From: Chloroflexaceae bacterium UBA1466
GTDB lineage: Bacteria > Chloroflexota > Chloroflexia > Chloroflexales > Chloroflexaceae
Reading direction: 5' to 3'
DNA length: 13,649 nucleotides
Assembly: GCA_002325605.1 (NCBI GenBank)
Contig: DCSM01000038.1
Location: 1-13,649, forward strand
Shown: piece after piece, positions 1 through 7,998 of the stretch
How positions within the stretch are numbered: position 1 is the stretch's first letter
How the letters are laid out: each line of letters begins with the position of its first letter
The notes under the pieces: model-generated
Told to the model about the DNA's origin: nothing
Databases searched by the model: none
What the model saw: only the letters and a program-made list of their open reading frames with translations
Made by a program: the position numbers and the translations under genes

Positions 1-130
1 GGGAAGGGGGCAAAGCGGTTGCGCTAGGGAAGTGTGTAGGGGAAGGGGGCAAAGCCGTTGCGCTAGGGAAGTGTGTAGGGGAAGGGGGCAAAGCCGTTGC
101 ACTAGGGAAGGGTGTAGGGGAAGCAGGTAC
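1..130. repeat. 39-bp tandem repeat, three copies plus a degenerate partial copy
   Basis: Units begin near positions 1, 40 and 79 with GGGAAGGGGGCAAAG; a degenerate partial fourth starts at 118. The copies differ at only a few positions (for example GCGGTT versus GCCGTT, and GCGCTAG versus GCACTAG). The period of 39 is a multiple of three, and the repeat lies inside the minus-strand TIR gene, where each unit encodes 13 residues of a Pro/Ser/Thr-rich stalk. The array may continue past the left edge. Confidence 0.95.
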
Positions 131-1120
131 AGTTGTCGTTGTGGGTGTGTCATAGGAAGTCGCAGGCAACTTCTTCTCTTTGAGAATGGCAACCACCGTT
201 GGTGAACGGGGAATCAAAGTCGCCGTGGGCGGGAGTTTTGGAGCCACCGTCGCGGTAGAGCTTTTACGTGGTAAGGGGGTTGCTGGTCTTTTTGTTGGTT
301 CAAGAAGAGCCTCTCCTTTTTCAAATGCTTCAGCTTCTGAAGCAGAAACCTTTTGTTTGGCTAAGATTCGAAGCGTCTGGTTGGTTTGGGCAACCAGCGA
401 GGTTGTAAAGTTATCCAAGGGTTGTTTCAGCAAGCCTGAAACAGAACTCTTATCTGAGCCAAGCCACGCACTGGCGGCTGGCGTTACCGAAAAAGCAAAG
501 CCAATCAGGGAAATGATGCTCCCCGCGAGAAGCAGAAGGAGCAAAAAGAGAAATTGATTGGGCTTTGCTCCCTGGCTTTTAGGCAAAGTTTGTTGCTTAT
601 TGGGCCCTAAGAACGTCGCTTTAGGGGCTTCAGCCGTGACTAAGGTCGCAGGCTGGGGTGCATTCACCACTGGGCTGGCCAAAGGAGGCGGCAGTTGCGT
701 TGCGTGAAGGTCAGCATACTCCTGAAGCAAGTGCAGTAAACGTTCAGGGCCTTTTTTCTCAAACCAATTGATCCAACTCCAATGGGCAAGTTGTTGGGGG
801 ATATGGCATTCGGCCAGTTTAAGAGGAATCAGGAGAGGAGGAGCGCCAGCACGCTTTGTGGCCACCTTCAGCGCGTAAGTAATTTCCCAATGGAGATCAT
901 TGGCCAACGTAATGGCATTCGGCGAAAGGCAAACCACCACCACCGCTGCTGACCCAATCGCTTTGGCCACTTCCTGTTCCCAATCGCCTCCTGGGAGCAA
1001 GATTTCATCATCAAAGCACGGTTCAAGGGATTCGATAGCAAGCAATTGGTCATACAGCCGCCGAACAATTAATCGGTCTCTTGAGGCGTAAGACAAAAAA
1101 ACGCAAAGCTTTGTTTCCAT
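1..1120 (-). CDS. TIR-domain single-pass membrane protein with Pro/Thr-rich 13-residue repeats (partial, C-terminus beyond left edge)
   Basis: I translated this frame by hand: it is open from ATG (1118-1120) to the window edge, 373 codons without a stop. Residues about 4-135 are a TIR domain: box 1 reads VFLSYASRD, a BB-loop-like segment is DDEILLPGGDW (37-47), and W77-E78 occupies the place of the catalytic glutamate in NAD-cleaving TIR enzymes. Residues about 188-209 (FLFLLLLLLAGS onward) form one membrane helix. A Ser/Thr/Pro-rich segment follows and ends in three copies of a 13-residue repeat (SPTHFPSATALPP type) at the window edge. The likely topology is TIR in the cytosol and repeat region outside. 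The start is supported by AAAGGAAG (1127-1134) six bases upstream. TIR domains act in NAD+ cleavage or in protein assembly; which applies here is unknown, and the missing C-terminus may carry a sensor or enzyme domain. Confidence 0.85.
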   Translation of the reverse strand, partial: METKLCVFLSYASRDRLIVRRLYDQLLAIESLEPCFDDEILLPGGDWEQEVAKAIGSAAVVVVCLSPNAITLANDLHWEITYALKVATKRAGAPPLLIPLKLAECHIPQQLAHWSWINWFEKKGPERLLHLLQEYADLHATQLPPPLASPVVNAPQPATLVTAEAPKATFLGPNKQQTLPKSQGAKPNQFLFLLLLLLAGSIISLIGFAFSVTPAASAWLGSDKSSVSGLLKQPLDNFTTSLVAQTNQTLRILAKQKVSASEAEAFEKGEALLEPTKRPATPLPRKSSTATVAPKLPPTATLIPRSPTVVAILKEKKLPATSYDTPTTTTVPASPTPFPSATALPPSPTHFPSATALPPSPTHFPSATALPPS

Positions 1121-1713
1121 AGCAAACTTCCTTTGGTATTTCCTACATTATCAAAAACTTAGCTTCTTCCAAGGTAAGGACTTATCTCCTTCTTGGGTGT
1201 TTTTAGGACTATTCATGGACATCTTTTGACCTTTCAAGCCTTTTAAGCCTACTAATTAGTTTAATACTACAGTTGGTACTACAAAATGAAAACAAAAATA
1301 AAATCTTTGTTTGAGATAAAATCACAAAAACTCAACAAAGCCAAAATAATACAAAATCCCCAAGGTCACCAAAACTGCACTATCTTCAGATAGCGCCAAT
1401 TTTCTCTCTTAGATCACATTAACCAGTGGCTTAGGTAGTATAGGGAATTTTTAAGCTTCTACATTAGCTAGTTGATTACTGTTTGATTACCAAAAGATTA
1501 AACTTATTGCTGACTAAAACAGTTTTTATAAAAATAGCTTATCAAAAAGAACGTTTTATTATTACCTTTTTAGCAAGAAACGTAAATCTACTACAAAGGG
1601 GGGAAAGTTAAGCTTTCAGAAGGCCAAGGGCTTTAGCTTCCAGTTGCCAAAAAGACTCCCAAAGGCCCCTACCCTTCCAGGACTACCGAATCTAGGGCTT
1701 CAAAAACAGAGAG
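1121..1713. other. AT-rich non-coding region between the TIR gene and the glycosyltransferase operon
   Basis: I see no convincing gene on either strand. The stretch is clearly richer in A and T than its flanks. It holds a 10-bp palindrome ACTAATTAGT (1251-1260), an imperfect inverted repeat CTTTGTTTGAG / CTCAACAAAG (1305-1315 and 1331-1340), a hairpin CTATCT-TC-AGATAG (1380-1393), and a direct repeat TTGATTAC (1472-1479 and 1483-1490) spaced 11 bp apart. It must contain the promoter of the TIR gene, but I found no well-spaced -35/-10 pair there. It ends at the terminator of the glycosyltransferase operon. Confidence 0.6.
1127..1134 (-). promoter_or_regulatory. Ribosome binding site of the TIR-domain gene
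   Basis: The minus strand reads AAAGGAAG followed by six bases and then ATG (1120). This fixes the start of a gene whose stop is outside the window. Confidence 0.7.
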
Positions 1714-1747
1714 AAAAAACTAGCGCAACCAGTTGGTCACGCTAGTT
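1714..1747 (-). terminator. Rho-independent terminator of the glycosyltransferase operon
   Basis: Read on the minus strand, the arms AACTAGCG (1747-1740) and CGCTAGTT (1725-1718) pair over 8 bp. An inner ACCA/TGGT pairing follows, and a run of T (A run at 1714-1719 on the plus strand) comes straight after. It lies about 30 bases past the stop of the upstream minus-strand gene. Confidence 0.85.
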
Positions 1748-1778
1748 AAGCTCTTAATTTCTTCAAAAGGTTGCAGTT

Positions 1779-4700
1779 TTAGCTATTTGGTTTTACTTCT
1801 GGGAGGCGGAAGCGCAAAACACGGGCATTGCCTCGGTCAACCACCAAGATGCTTCCTTCGTTCCCCACCGCAATGCCGCTCGGCAAATCGAAAGAAGCCA
1901 AATCTTGGCCCGCGCTGCCCCAGCGCAGCGTAAGCTCACCGCGTGGCGTGAAGGCTAAGACTTGCTGCTGGCTGGGGACACTAACGTAGACTTGCCCCGC
2001 AGGGCTGACTCCCAGCGACGGGTCATCGTAGGAATTGGGCTTCCAGCCGCTTACTTGCCAGGTGACAAGGGGCACAGGCGCGACGTTGCCATCCGCGCCA
2101 GGTTCAAAAATTTGCACCCGACTGTTCCAAACATCAGCCACATAGACTTTGCCACTGGCATCCAAAGCAACCGCAACTGGCTCATTAAATTGCCCCGCTG
2201 CGCTGCCGTTAGAACCCCATTGATAGAGAAAATTCCCATCGCCATCCGTCACCACGATGCGCCGATTGCCCGTATCGGCGATGTAGACGCGTCCTTTGGC
2301 ATCTACGGCTACGCTTCGCGGGCCAAAAAGGCCTAGCGGATTAGCAGCATTCGCCTCCGCAGTGCCCTCCGTAATCGTAGCCCAGCGCCCGCTCTGAATC
2401 TCTTTTTCGCCCATCCCCCAAGTTTTAAGCCATTGCCCTTCCCGCGTCATTTTGACAATCCGCGCATTCCAGGTATCCGCAACATAAAGATTGTTTGCTG
2501 GGTCAAGGGCCAAAGCTCGCGGTTCATTAAATTGGCCCTCGCCGCGCCCCAAACTGCCAAATGTCCGAACAAGATTGCCATTTGGGTCAAAGACTTGAAT
2601 GCGATTGTTCTGGGTATCCGCAACGTAAATTAGCCCTTGGTTGTCCATAACAAGCCCCGTAGGGTTATTCAGTTGGTCAGGGGAACCAAGGGCTTGCTGG
2701 GCGAGTAGCTGGAGAAAAGTGCTGCTTGCCTTAGTTGGCCCCTGCTCGCCAAAACTGCTCACCAAATCCTTCCGAACCCAGATCTCCATTTCGCGGGCTC
2801 CTGGAGTCAAGTCGCCTGGGAGATCGCGGTAGAGAAGGTATTTTCGCAAAGTTTCCCAATTTTGGGGCTGAAGGGGCCAGATCACAGGGGCCCAGGGCGC
2901 ACTAAATTGCGTTGTTTTGGCGGCTGCGCCACAGCCTTTTGGCGCTTCAGCCGTAACCCGATCTTTGGCCGTCCAGGCACTGAAATAGAACTGTTTGTAG
3001 CCTGGCTTATCGGGGCTACATTTGTCCCCTTCAGGAAACCACCAATTAAAGACATTTGTTTCGCCATAAGGCTGCACATACTTATCTTGCAAGATAGCTC
3101 GCACTTCGTCGGTAACATGTGGCTTATAAAGCATTACAATTGGCACAGAACCATTAGAACCATCAGGAAGTTGTGTTTCAAGGTCTTTAGCTGCAAAGGT
3201 ACTGCCATTTTTCCACAGAACCTTTTGGAAATTACGCAAATACCATTGAAGCGGCCATGCCAGAGAGCCATCGCCATCTTTTCCGCCACTGTCAACCGCA
3301 ATAGGCATACTTAGGCCACCCGCGACATCGTCTGCTGTGCGATGATTGCGCGTCTGGTTAATCGCTAAAATGCGAATGTCCTCGACAAAATGTGGAACAT
3401 CGGGGGAGGTTTGGGTGTAAACAAGGGGTTCAATCGGGGTATCAGGATGTGCATAAACGACTAAGGAAGTTGCCCGCAGCATATAAGCCCCGCAAAGCGT
3501 CAAAAGCGTTAAGGCCGTAACGGCTAAAAGTCGCTTTAGGCCCAGCACTTTGCCTAGCGAAAGCAGTGCATAAACGAGTCCCCCAACGAAGATCAAAGGA
3601 ACCAGCCCTTGCAACAAATTTGTTTGCGCCGCTTGCCCACTTGTATTTGCGCTTAATCGCCAAAAACTCACAAACAGAAGAACGATTAAAGTAAAAACAA
3701 GCGGTGGTATGAGCATCCAGCACCAGTTTTGGAAGCTATCTTTAGGCTTCTCAGGGGTTTCAAGCGAAGTTTCTGAAGATTTTTGCTTTTCCTGAGCAAT
3801 TCGCAAGAGTTGTTCCAAAAACCAAGCCGCTAAGAGGTTGCCAGGCAGCGCGATATGCGAAACCAGCCAGGGCATTTTTTCGCCTGCCCAAGAAAAAGCA
3901 ACAAAGGTACTGAAAAACCAGAAAACCAGGAAAAGGGGGAAAGTCGCAGTGGCCAGTTCATGGCTGCTCAGGGTTTGGAAAGCCTGATTGCTCCGCCCAC
4001 GGCTGATGGCTTTCAGAAAGCGAGTTTTTCTTTTCGGCTGGTCACTGGACACAGCTTGCGTTTTACTTTCGTTGGTTTCAGCATCTTTCTGATCGATTTC
4101 GCTTTTTTGGCGCATATACCTGCGAATAAGGTAGATCGTCGCTCCAAAACTACAAGCGATGCTCAACGGTTCATAAATCCCAAGCTGCATTAGATAATAG
4201 TACCAAGGCTGATCGCCACGGGCATAATCGTGCTGACTGCCAAGCCAGTAGAATAAACCTGCATAGAGACCATCAATTGCGCCACGAGGGTAAGCAAAGA
4301 AGGTTGTATAGAGTACAAGGTAAATACTTACCAAGATTCCAATTGCGACCCAGAGCGTTAGGCGTTGATTCTTCCAAAGGTCGGTTAAACGTTGCCAAAA
4401 GAAATGCTGATTGCTCAAAGCTCGTTGGGCCAGCCAGCCTGCTGCAAGGATAAAACCAACCAGAAAAGCCTTTTCGCCGAGATACAAGCCTTTTCCAATG
4501 GGCAATAAGGGATTCCAAAGCATCAAAATGCCCAGCAGAGCAAGAATTGCCAGGAGCGCAAAGTCTAAATAGTGGGTAAACCGACTTTCTGCTAAGATTC
4601 TGAGGCCGATAAAGGTTCCAAAGATAAAGAATAAAATGTAGTAAAGCTCATGCGTCCCAATAGCCAGCGCAATACTTGTGGCTAAAAGATAGAGATAAGC

Positions 4701-5255
4701 GGCTTTTCCTGTTTCTAAATAGCGAAAGAAGCCGATTAGCATCCAGATTTCCCACAAAACCATCAACCCATCATGGCGGGCAAAGCGCGTAAAATAGAGG
4801 AGGGAAGGGGAAAAACCGACCAGCACAGCGGCCAAAAGTGCGCCCCGTCGCCCCAAATAGGGCCGAAGCATCCAGCAAGAGGACACCATTGTCGACCCTG
4901 CTAAAGCCATTGGAAGGCGAGCTTGCCAGTCGCCATCGTTGAAAAGGAAGTAGGAAAAGAAGGTTAGGAAGTAGAGGACTGGCCCATGATAGACAGGATC
5001 ATAGCAATAAGTCGCTGAAGAACCCCCATTAGCGCAGGTAAAACCTCCCCGACCTGTATAGAAATTCCAACTGGCCCAAGCATGAATCGATTCATCGTGG
5101 TGCATGGCCATCGTACTCAGGCCCCAGAAATGGGCAAGCAGACTTAGAATGATAATCACCACGTAGCCAATAAATTCCCAATGAAATTGGGGTAAGACAA
5201 TCGCTTTTTCCAGTAATGATTGTCGCGGTGAAGGGGAAAGGATCTCAGTAGCCAT
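1779..5255 (-). CDS. TIGR03663-like GT-C membrane glycosyltransferase fused to a C-terminal six-bladed NHL propeller
   Basis: This 1158-residue protein has a multi-pass membrane part from residue ~28 to ~600. The first extracytoplasmic loop carries MHHDESIHAW (51-60), which fits the acidic loop motif of GT-C enzymes such as the PMT and TIGR03663 families. FARHDG and YSWAGEKMPW-like motifs (here FSWAGEKMPW) follow. A charged loop of about 50 residues splits the membrane segments, and a soluble region contains VYTQTSPDV. Residues about 857-1158 form six NHL repeats, each with a Y/LVAD-type strand (for example IYVADTQNNRIQVF); blades 5 and 6 are the most divergent. By family, it probably transfers sugar from a lipid carrier on the outer face of the membrane, with the propeller outside as a binding domain; donor and acceptor are unknown. 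It is the second gene of an operon, 29 bases after its paralogue. Its ribosome site is weak (GAAAG). Confidence 0.85.
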   Translation of the reverse strand: MATEILSPSPRQSLLEKAIVLPQFHWEFIGYVVIIILSLLAHFWGLSTMAMHHDESIHAWASWNFYTGRGGFTCANGGSSATYCYDPVYHGPVLYFLTFFSYFLFNDGDWQARLPMALAGSTMVSSCWMLRPYLGRRGALLAAVLVGFSPSLLYFTRFARHDGLMVLWEIWMLIGFFRYLETGKAAYLYLLATSIALAIGTHELYYILFFIFGTFIGLRILAESRFTHYLDFALLAILALLGILMLWNPLLPIGKGLYLGEKAFLVGFILAAGWLAQRALSNQHFFWQRLTDLWKNQRLTLWVAIGILVSIYLVLYTTFFAYPRGAIDGLYAGLFYWLGSQHDYARGDQPWYYYLMQLGIYEPLSIACSFGATIYLIRRYMRQKSEIDQKDAETNESKTQAVSSDQPKRKTRFLKAISRGRSNQAFQTLSSHELATATFPLFLVFWFFSTFVAFSWAGEKMPWLVSHIALPGNLLAAWFLEQLLRIAQEKQKSSETSLETPEKPKDSFQNWCWMLIPPLVFTLIVLLFVSFWRLSANTSGQAAQTNLLQGLVPLIFVGGLVYALLSLGKVLGLKRLLAVTALTLLTLCGAYMLRATSLVVYAHPDTPIEPLVYTQTSPDVPHFVEDIRILAINQTRNHRTADDVAGGLSMPIAVDSGGKDGDGSLAWPLQWYLRNFQKVLWKNGSTFAAKDLETQLPDGSNGSVPIVMLYKPHVTDEVRAILQDKYVQPYGETNVFNWWFPEGDKCSPDKPGYKQFYFSAWTAKDRVTAEAPKGCGAAAKTTQFSAPWAPVIWPLQPQNWETLRKYLLYRDLPGDLTPGAREMEIWVRKDLVSSFGEQGPTKASSTFLQLLAQQALGSPDQLNNPTGLVMDNQGLIYVADTQNNRIQVFDPNGNLVRTFGSLGRGEGQFNEPRALALDPANNLYVADTWNARIVKMTREGQWLKTWGMGEKEIQSGRWATITEGTAEANAANPLGLFGPRSVAVDAKGRVYIADTGNRRIVVTDGDGNFLYQWGSNGSAAGQFNEPVAVALDASGKVYVADVWNSRVQIFEPGADGNVAPVPLVTWQVSGWKPNSYDDPSLGVSPAGQVYVSVPSQQQVLAFTPRGELTLRWGSAGQDLASFDLPSGIAVGNEGSILVVDRGNARVLRFRLPEVKPNS
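1782..2687 (-). other. Six NHL repeats (beta-propeller) at the C-terminus of the glycosyltransferase
   Basis: Six units of about 27 conserved residues can be lined up, beginning NNPTGLVMD, NEPRALALD, GPRSVAVD, NEPVAVALD, DDPSLGVS and DLPSGIAVG. Each runs on to a V/L-Y/V-V-A/V-D strand and an N-x-R-[IV] turn in the better copies. Six blades are enough for a closed NHL propeller. A longer insert (about 30 residues, with EKEIQSGRW) separates blades 2 and 3. Confidence 0.85.
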
Positions 5256-5284
5256 AGCTTTACTTTCGATTCAATTCGATAGAG

Positions 5285-7762
5285 TTACTTTGTTTCGGCT
5301 CCCATGCCCAAACCTAGCTGATTTGCAATTGTGGGTCGAACGGCAACGACGAAATCTGAGGAGCCAAGCGGCGAACGAGGTTCACGATAGATCTGAAATT
5401 GCCAAAGCCGCTTCGCGGTCTCATATTCAAAAGGTTTGCGGAGCAGCCGCGCCAAAAGCGAAGTATTGTCAAGCGGCTCATCAGTCCATTTATTTTGCAA
5501 GCGATAAATCTGATCTTCGGGGAACCACCAGCGTAAAGGTAGTTTTTGCACCCGAAAATCGCGTAAATTCTCTCTGGTCGTTGCATCTCGATCTAAGTTT
5601 TCTTGCAACATCAAGACCGCTTGAACTTTCTCAGCAGGCGGAGTAGATAATTGGGCCCCCGTAGCCACTGCATTTTTGAAATTTCGCATATACCAAAGCC
5701 AAACCGTCTCATTATCATACAAAATGGCCATATCCAAACGACTGGTTTGCTGAATGGAAATCTCTTCCAGTTGGCGAACGACTCGCCGAACATCGGGCGA
5801 AGTCTGGGTATAAATGAGCATTTCCTGGGGCGTGTCGCCTAAAAGAAAAGCTGCACGATAGGCATTGCGGCAGGTGAAAAGGCAGCCTAAAAGGGTGAAA
5901 CAGACGAGCAAAGTACGACTTGCCCAGCGCCAGCCCCAACTAAACCCAGCAGCGCCAAACAAAATGGCAAACAGTGCCAGCAAAACTAACCCAATAATCA
6001 GACCTGGCAAATCTTTAGGTTTGGCGGCACTGAAATAAACCGTTAGTAAGACAAAACTTAGGCCCGTGATGGTAGCAAAAGCTCCCCCAAAGACCAAAGT
6101 AGGAACAGAAAGCAGTTTTATCTCTGTTTCAGTTTGAGGTTTAGCTACTTTCCCTTGGCTTTGGCTTCCAGAACCTTGAGAAAGGTTCTCAATAGTCTTT
6201 TGGAAAGACCATGTGCCAAGCAAAACAAGGGGTAAAGCAACATGAATACTCAACCAGGGCATTTTTTCGCCCGCCCACGAGTAGATGACAAAAGCGCCTA
6301 CCGCCCACCAAACCAAAGTAAAGAAAACGAAGGGAAGGCGTGGAGGCGCTAATTTTGGTTGTTTAAGTTGCTTGGTTTGCAACCAACGCCAAAACCAAAC
6401 ACCACCAATGCTAAGAGTACCAATGATAGCCCAGAATAGCGGTAACGGTTCGTAGATGCCTAAAAGCACGAGATAATAGTGGTTTGGTTGGCTTCCCCGT
6501 TCAACATTGTGTTGCGCCAGCCAATAGAGCAGTGAACCTGTCGTTCCAGTGATTATCCCAAGCATATTGCTCAGAAAAGCAGTGAAAAAGAGAATGTAGA
6601 TTGTCAAAAAGATACTCAAAGCGAACAACCAACGCCAATTCTTGGCAAGACTGGCATAGGCAGCTATGGCATGATAACCACCACTGGTCGGTGACTCGGT
6701 TTGCCGAGCGCGTTGCCAGGCAGTGAGTTTATCTTTCCCTTTGCGCCACCAGATCAGCCAGATCAAACTTCCTAAAACAAGCAGAGATAGGATTTTTGCG
6801 GTCAGAAGCGCGGGATGACTTACAAATTTCCACAAATCTTTGGCGTATTCACCAATATTTTCAAGGAGCGAACGCCCACCATCATTATCTGAACGGTTCC
6901 GAACTCGCAGTGCATAGCCATTATCACTGGTTTCGAGCGGTTTCCAGCCAAAAATCGGGCCAGGAGTAAATTTCATTTGCCCTTTTTCATCTCGAACCGC
7001 ATTATGCGAACCGTCTACTTGGGCTTGACCAGGCAAGACAAAGACGAGAATCACTAAGGCAAGAGCTAAAAAGCCTAGAAGGGCAATTCCAGGCTTGTAA
7101 ACGCGCCAAAGGAAAAGTAAAGTGAGGGGAGCAGCCATAATCAAGAGGAAAAGATAGCTTGTTTCCTGATTAACATACATAAAACCAAAGGCTGCTGCGC
7201 TAAGATAGAGCCACCGCGCTTGATGAGTCGTGGTATAGCGCACAATGCCGATGAAAACCAACATTTCAAACAGCACTGAATACATATCGTGACGCAAAAG
7301 ACGGCCCATATAGAGGAAACAGGGCGAAATTAGCAGATAAACTGCGGCCATTAAAGCTACTGGTCGCCCCAATTCGCGCCGAATCAGGTAGGGCGAGAGC
7401 GTTAAAGCCGTGCCAAAGAGCGCAACTCCCAGCCGCGCCGTCATATCATTATCGCCAAAGAGCAAATAGAGCAACGCGCCAAAGTGATAAAGAAAAGGGC
7501 CATGCAAGAGTGGATCGTGCATATAGCCCTTAGCTGTAAAAATGTTCCAAGAATAGTAGGCGTGAAGCGTCTCGTCATGGTGCATCGCCCGCTCGCTCAA
7601 CCCCCAAAGGTGAGCCAGCAACGCGATCAGTCCCAAAAGGAGATAGGCAAATTGTTCAACCGTAATCGTGGTAAAGGGGGCGGTAAGAGCCGCTGGCCAA
7701 GCCCGCGAGGAAGGCGCAGCCGCTTGGTCGGCGGTGGTTGATGGCAGTTGAGTTGTTGTCAT
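5285..7762 (-). CDS. TIGR03663-like GT-C membrane glycosyltransferase without propeller
   Basis: The protein has 825 residues when started at ATG 7762. It has a short Ala/Thr/Pro-rich N-terminus and then about a dozen hydrophobic segments. The first outer loop carries MHHDETLHAYYSW (about 60-72), the acidic GT-C motif. Further on are LLRHDMYS, a large polar loop (DGSHNAVRDEKG onward), YSWAGEKMPWL, and a soluble tail with IYTQTSPDV and WWFPED. All these motifs recur in the gene downstream, so the two are paralogues from a tandem duplication and may form a pair. It probably acts in cell-surface glycan synthesis with a polyprenyl-linked sugar donor; the product is unknown. A TTG at 7783 would add seven residues, but its ribosome site is only one base away. 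ATG 7762 also has a weak, close site (GGAA), so the start is uncertain. Confidence 0.82.
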   Translation of the reverse strand: MTTTQLPSTTADQAAAPSSRAWPAALTAPFTTITVEQFAYLLLGLIALLAHLWGLSERAMHHDETLHAYYSWNIFTAKGYMHDPLLHGPFLYHFGALLYLLFGDNDMTARLGVALFGTALTLSPYLIRRELGRPVALMAAVYLLISPCFLYMGRLLRHDMYSVLFEMLVFIGIVRYTTTHQARWLYLSAAAFGFMYVNQETSYLFLLIMAAPLTLLFLWRVYKPGIALLGFLALALVILVFVLPGQAQVDGSHNAVRDEKGQMKFTPGPIFGWKPLETSDNGYALRVRNRSDNDGGRSLLENIGEYAKDLWKFVSHPALLTAKILSLLVLGSLIWLIWWRKGKDKLTAWQRARQTESPTSGGYHAIAAYASLAKNWRWLFALSIFLTIYILFFTAFLSNMLGIITGTTGSLLYWLAQHNVERGSQPNHYYLVLLGIYEPLPLFWAIIGTLSIGGVWFWRWLQTKQLKQPKLAPPRLPFVFFTLVWWAVGAFVIYSWAGEKMPWLSIHVALPLVLLGTWSFQKTIENLSQGSGSQSQGKVAKPQTETEIKLLSVPTLVFGGAFATITGLSFVLLTVYFSAAKPKDLPGLIIGLVLLALFAILFGAAGFSWGWRWASRTLLVCFTLLGCLFTCRNAYRAAFLLGDTPQEMLIYTQTSPDVRRVVRQLEEISIQQTSRLDMAILYDNETVWLWYMRNFKNAVATGAQLSTPPAEKVQAVLMLQENLDRDATTRENLRDFRVQKLPLRWWFPEDQIYRLQNKWTDEPLDNTSLLARLLRKPFEYETAKRLWQFQIYREPRSPLGSSDFVVAVRPTIANQLGLGMGAETK

Positions 7763-7836
7763 AATTTCCGAAATTGCAAACAAGTTTCCAATAGCGAAAA
7801 GCGGGCCAGGTGCGGCCTAAAGATGGCGGCTTTTTA

Positions 7837-7857
7837 GGGGCCACGCCCCATTTGGGG
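7837..7857. promoter_or_regulatory. Two mutually exclusive hairpins in the glycosyltransferase operon leader
   Basis: GGGG (7837-7840), CCCC (7846-7849) and GGGG (7854-7857) lie in a row, so the middle arm can pair with either side. They fall inside the ~110-base leader predicted from the promoter at 7879-7907. No T-run follows, so a switch is only a possibility. Confidence 0.3.
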
Positions 7858-7878
7858 TTTGCCCAAAAGCTATCGCTT

Positions 7879-7907
7879 ATTGTAGCTTAAAACCATTCAG
7901 AAGACAA
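7879..7907 (-). promoter_or_regulatory. Sigma-70-type promoter of the glycosyltransferase operon
   Basis: The minus strand reads TTGTCT (7907-7902), 17 bases, then TACAAT (7884-7879). Transcription would start near 7872, leaving a leader of about 110 bases before ATG 7762. It is divergent from the tmRNA promoter. Confidence 0.7.
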
Positions 7908-7956
7908 GAGTTTTTAGCGCGATTCGCTAAAGCAGCCTAAAGTTTGGCCAAAAGAC

Positions 7957-7985
7957 TTGACTCCATACGAAACTTGTGCTATGCT
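7957..7985 (+). promoter_or_regulatory. Promoter of ssrA
   Basis: TTGACT (7957-7962), a 17-base spacer and TATGCT (7980-7985) give a near-consensus sigma-70-type promoter. Transcription would begin near 7992, about seven bases before the mature 5' end at 7999, as expected if RNase P trims the precursor. Confidence 0.8.
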
Positions 7986-7998
7986 TTGTACCAGACAC

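Noticed and set aside
1..130. CRISPR array
   Set aside because: The repeats are contiguous with no unique spacers, are in frame, and encode a 13-residue protein repeat.
180..557. Plus-strand open frame of 125 codons
   Set aside because: It is antisense to the TIR gene, whose translation shows a recognisable TIR domain, membrane helix and repeats in one frame; the plus frame has no recognisable domain or ribosome site.
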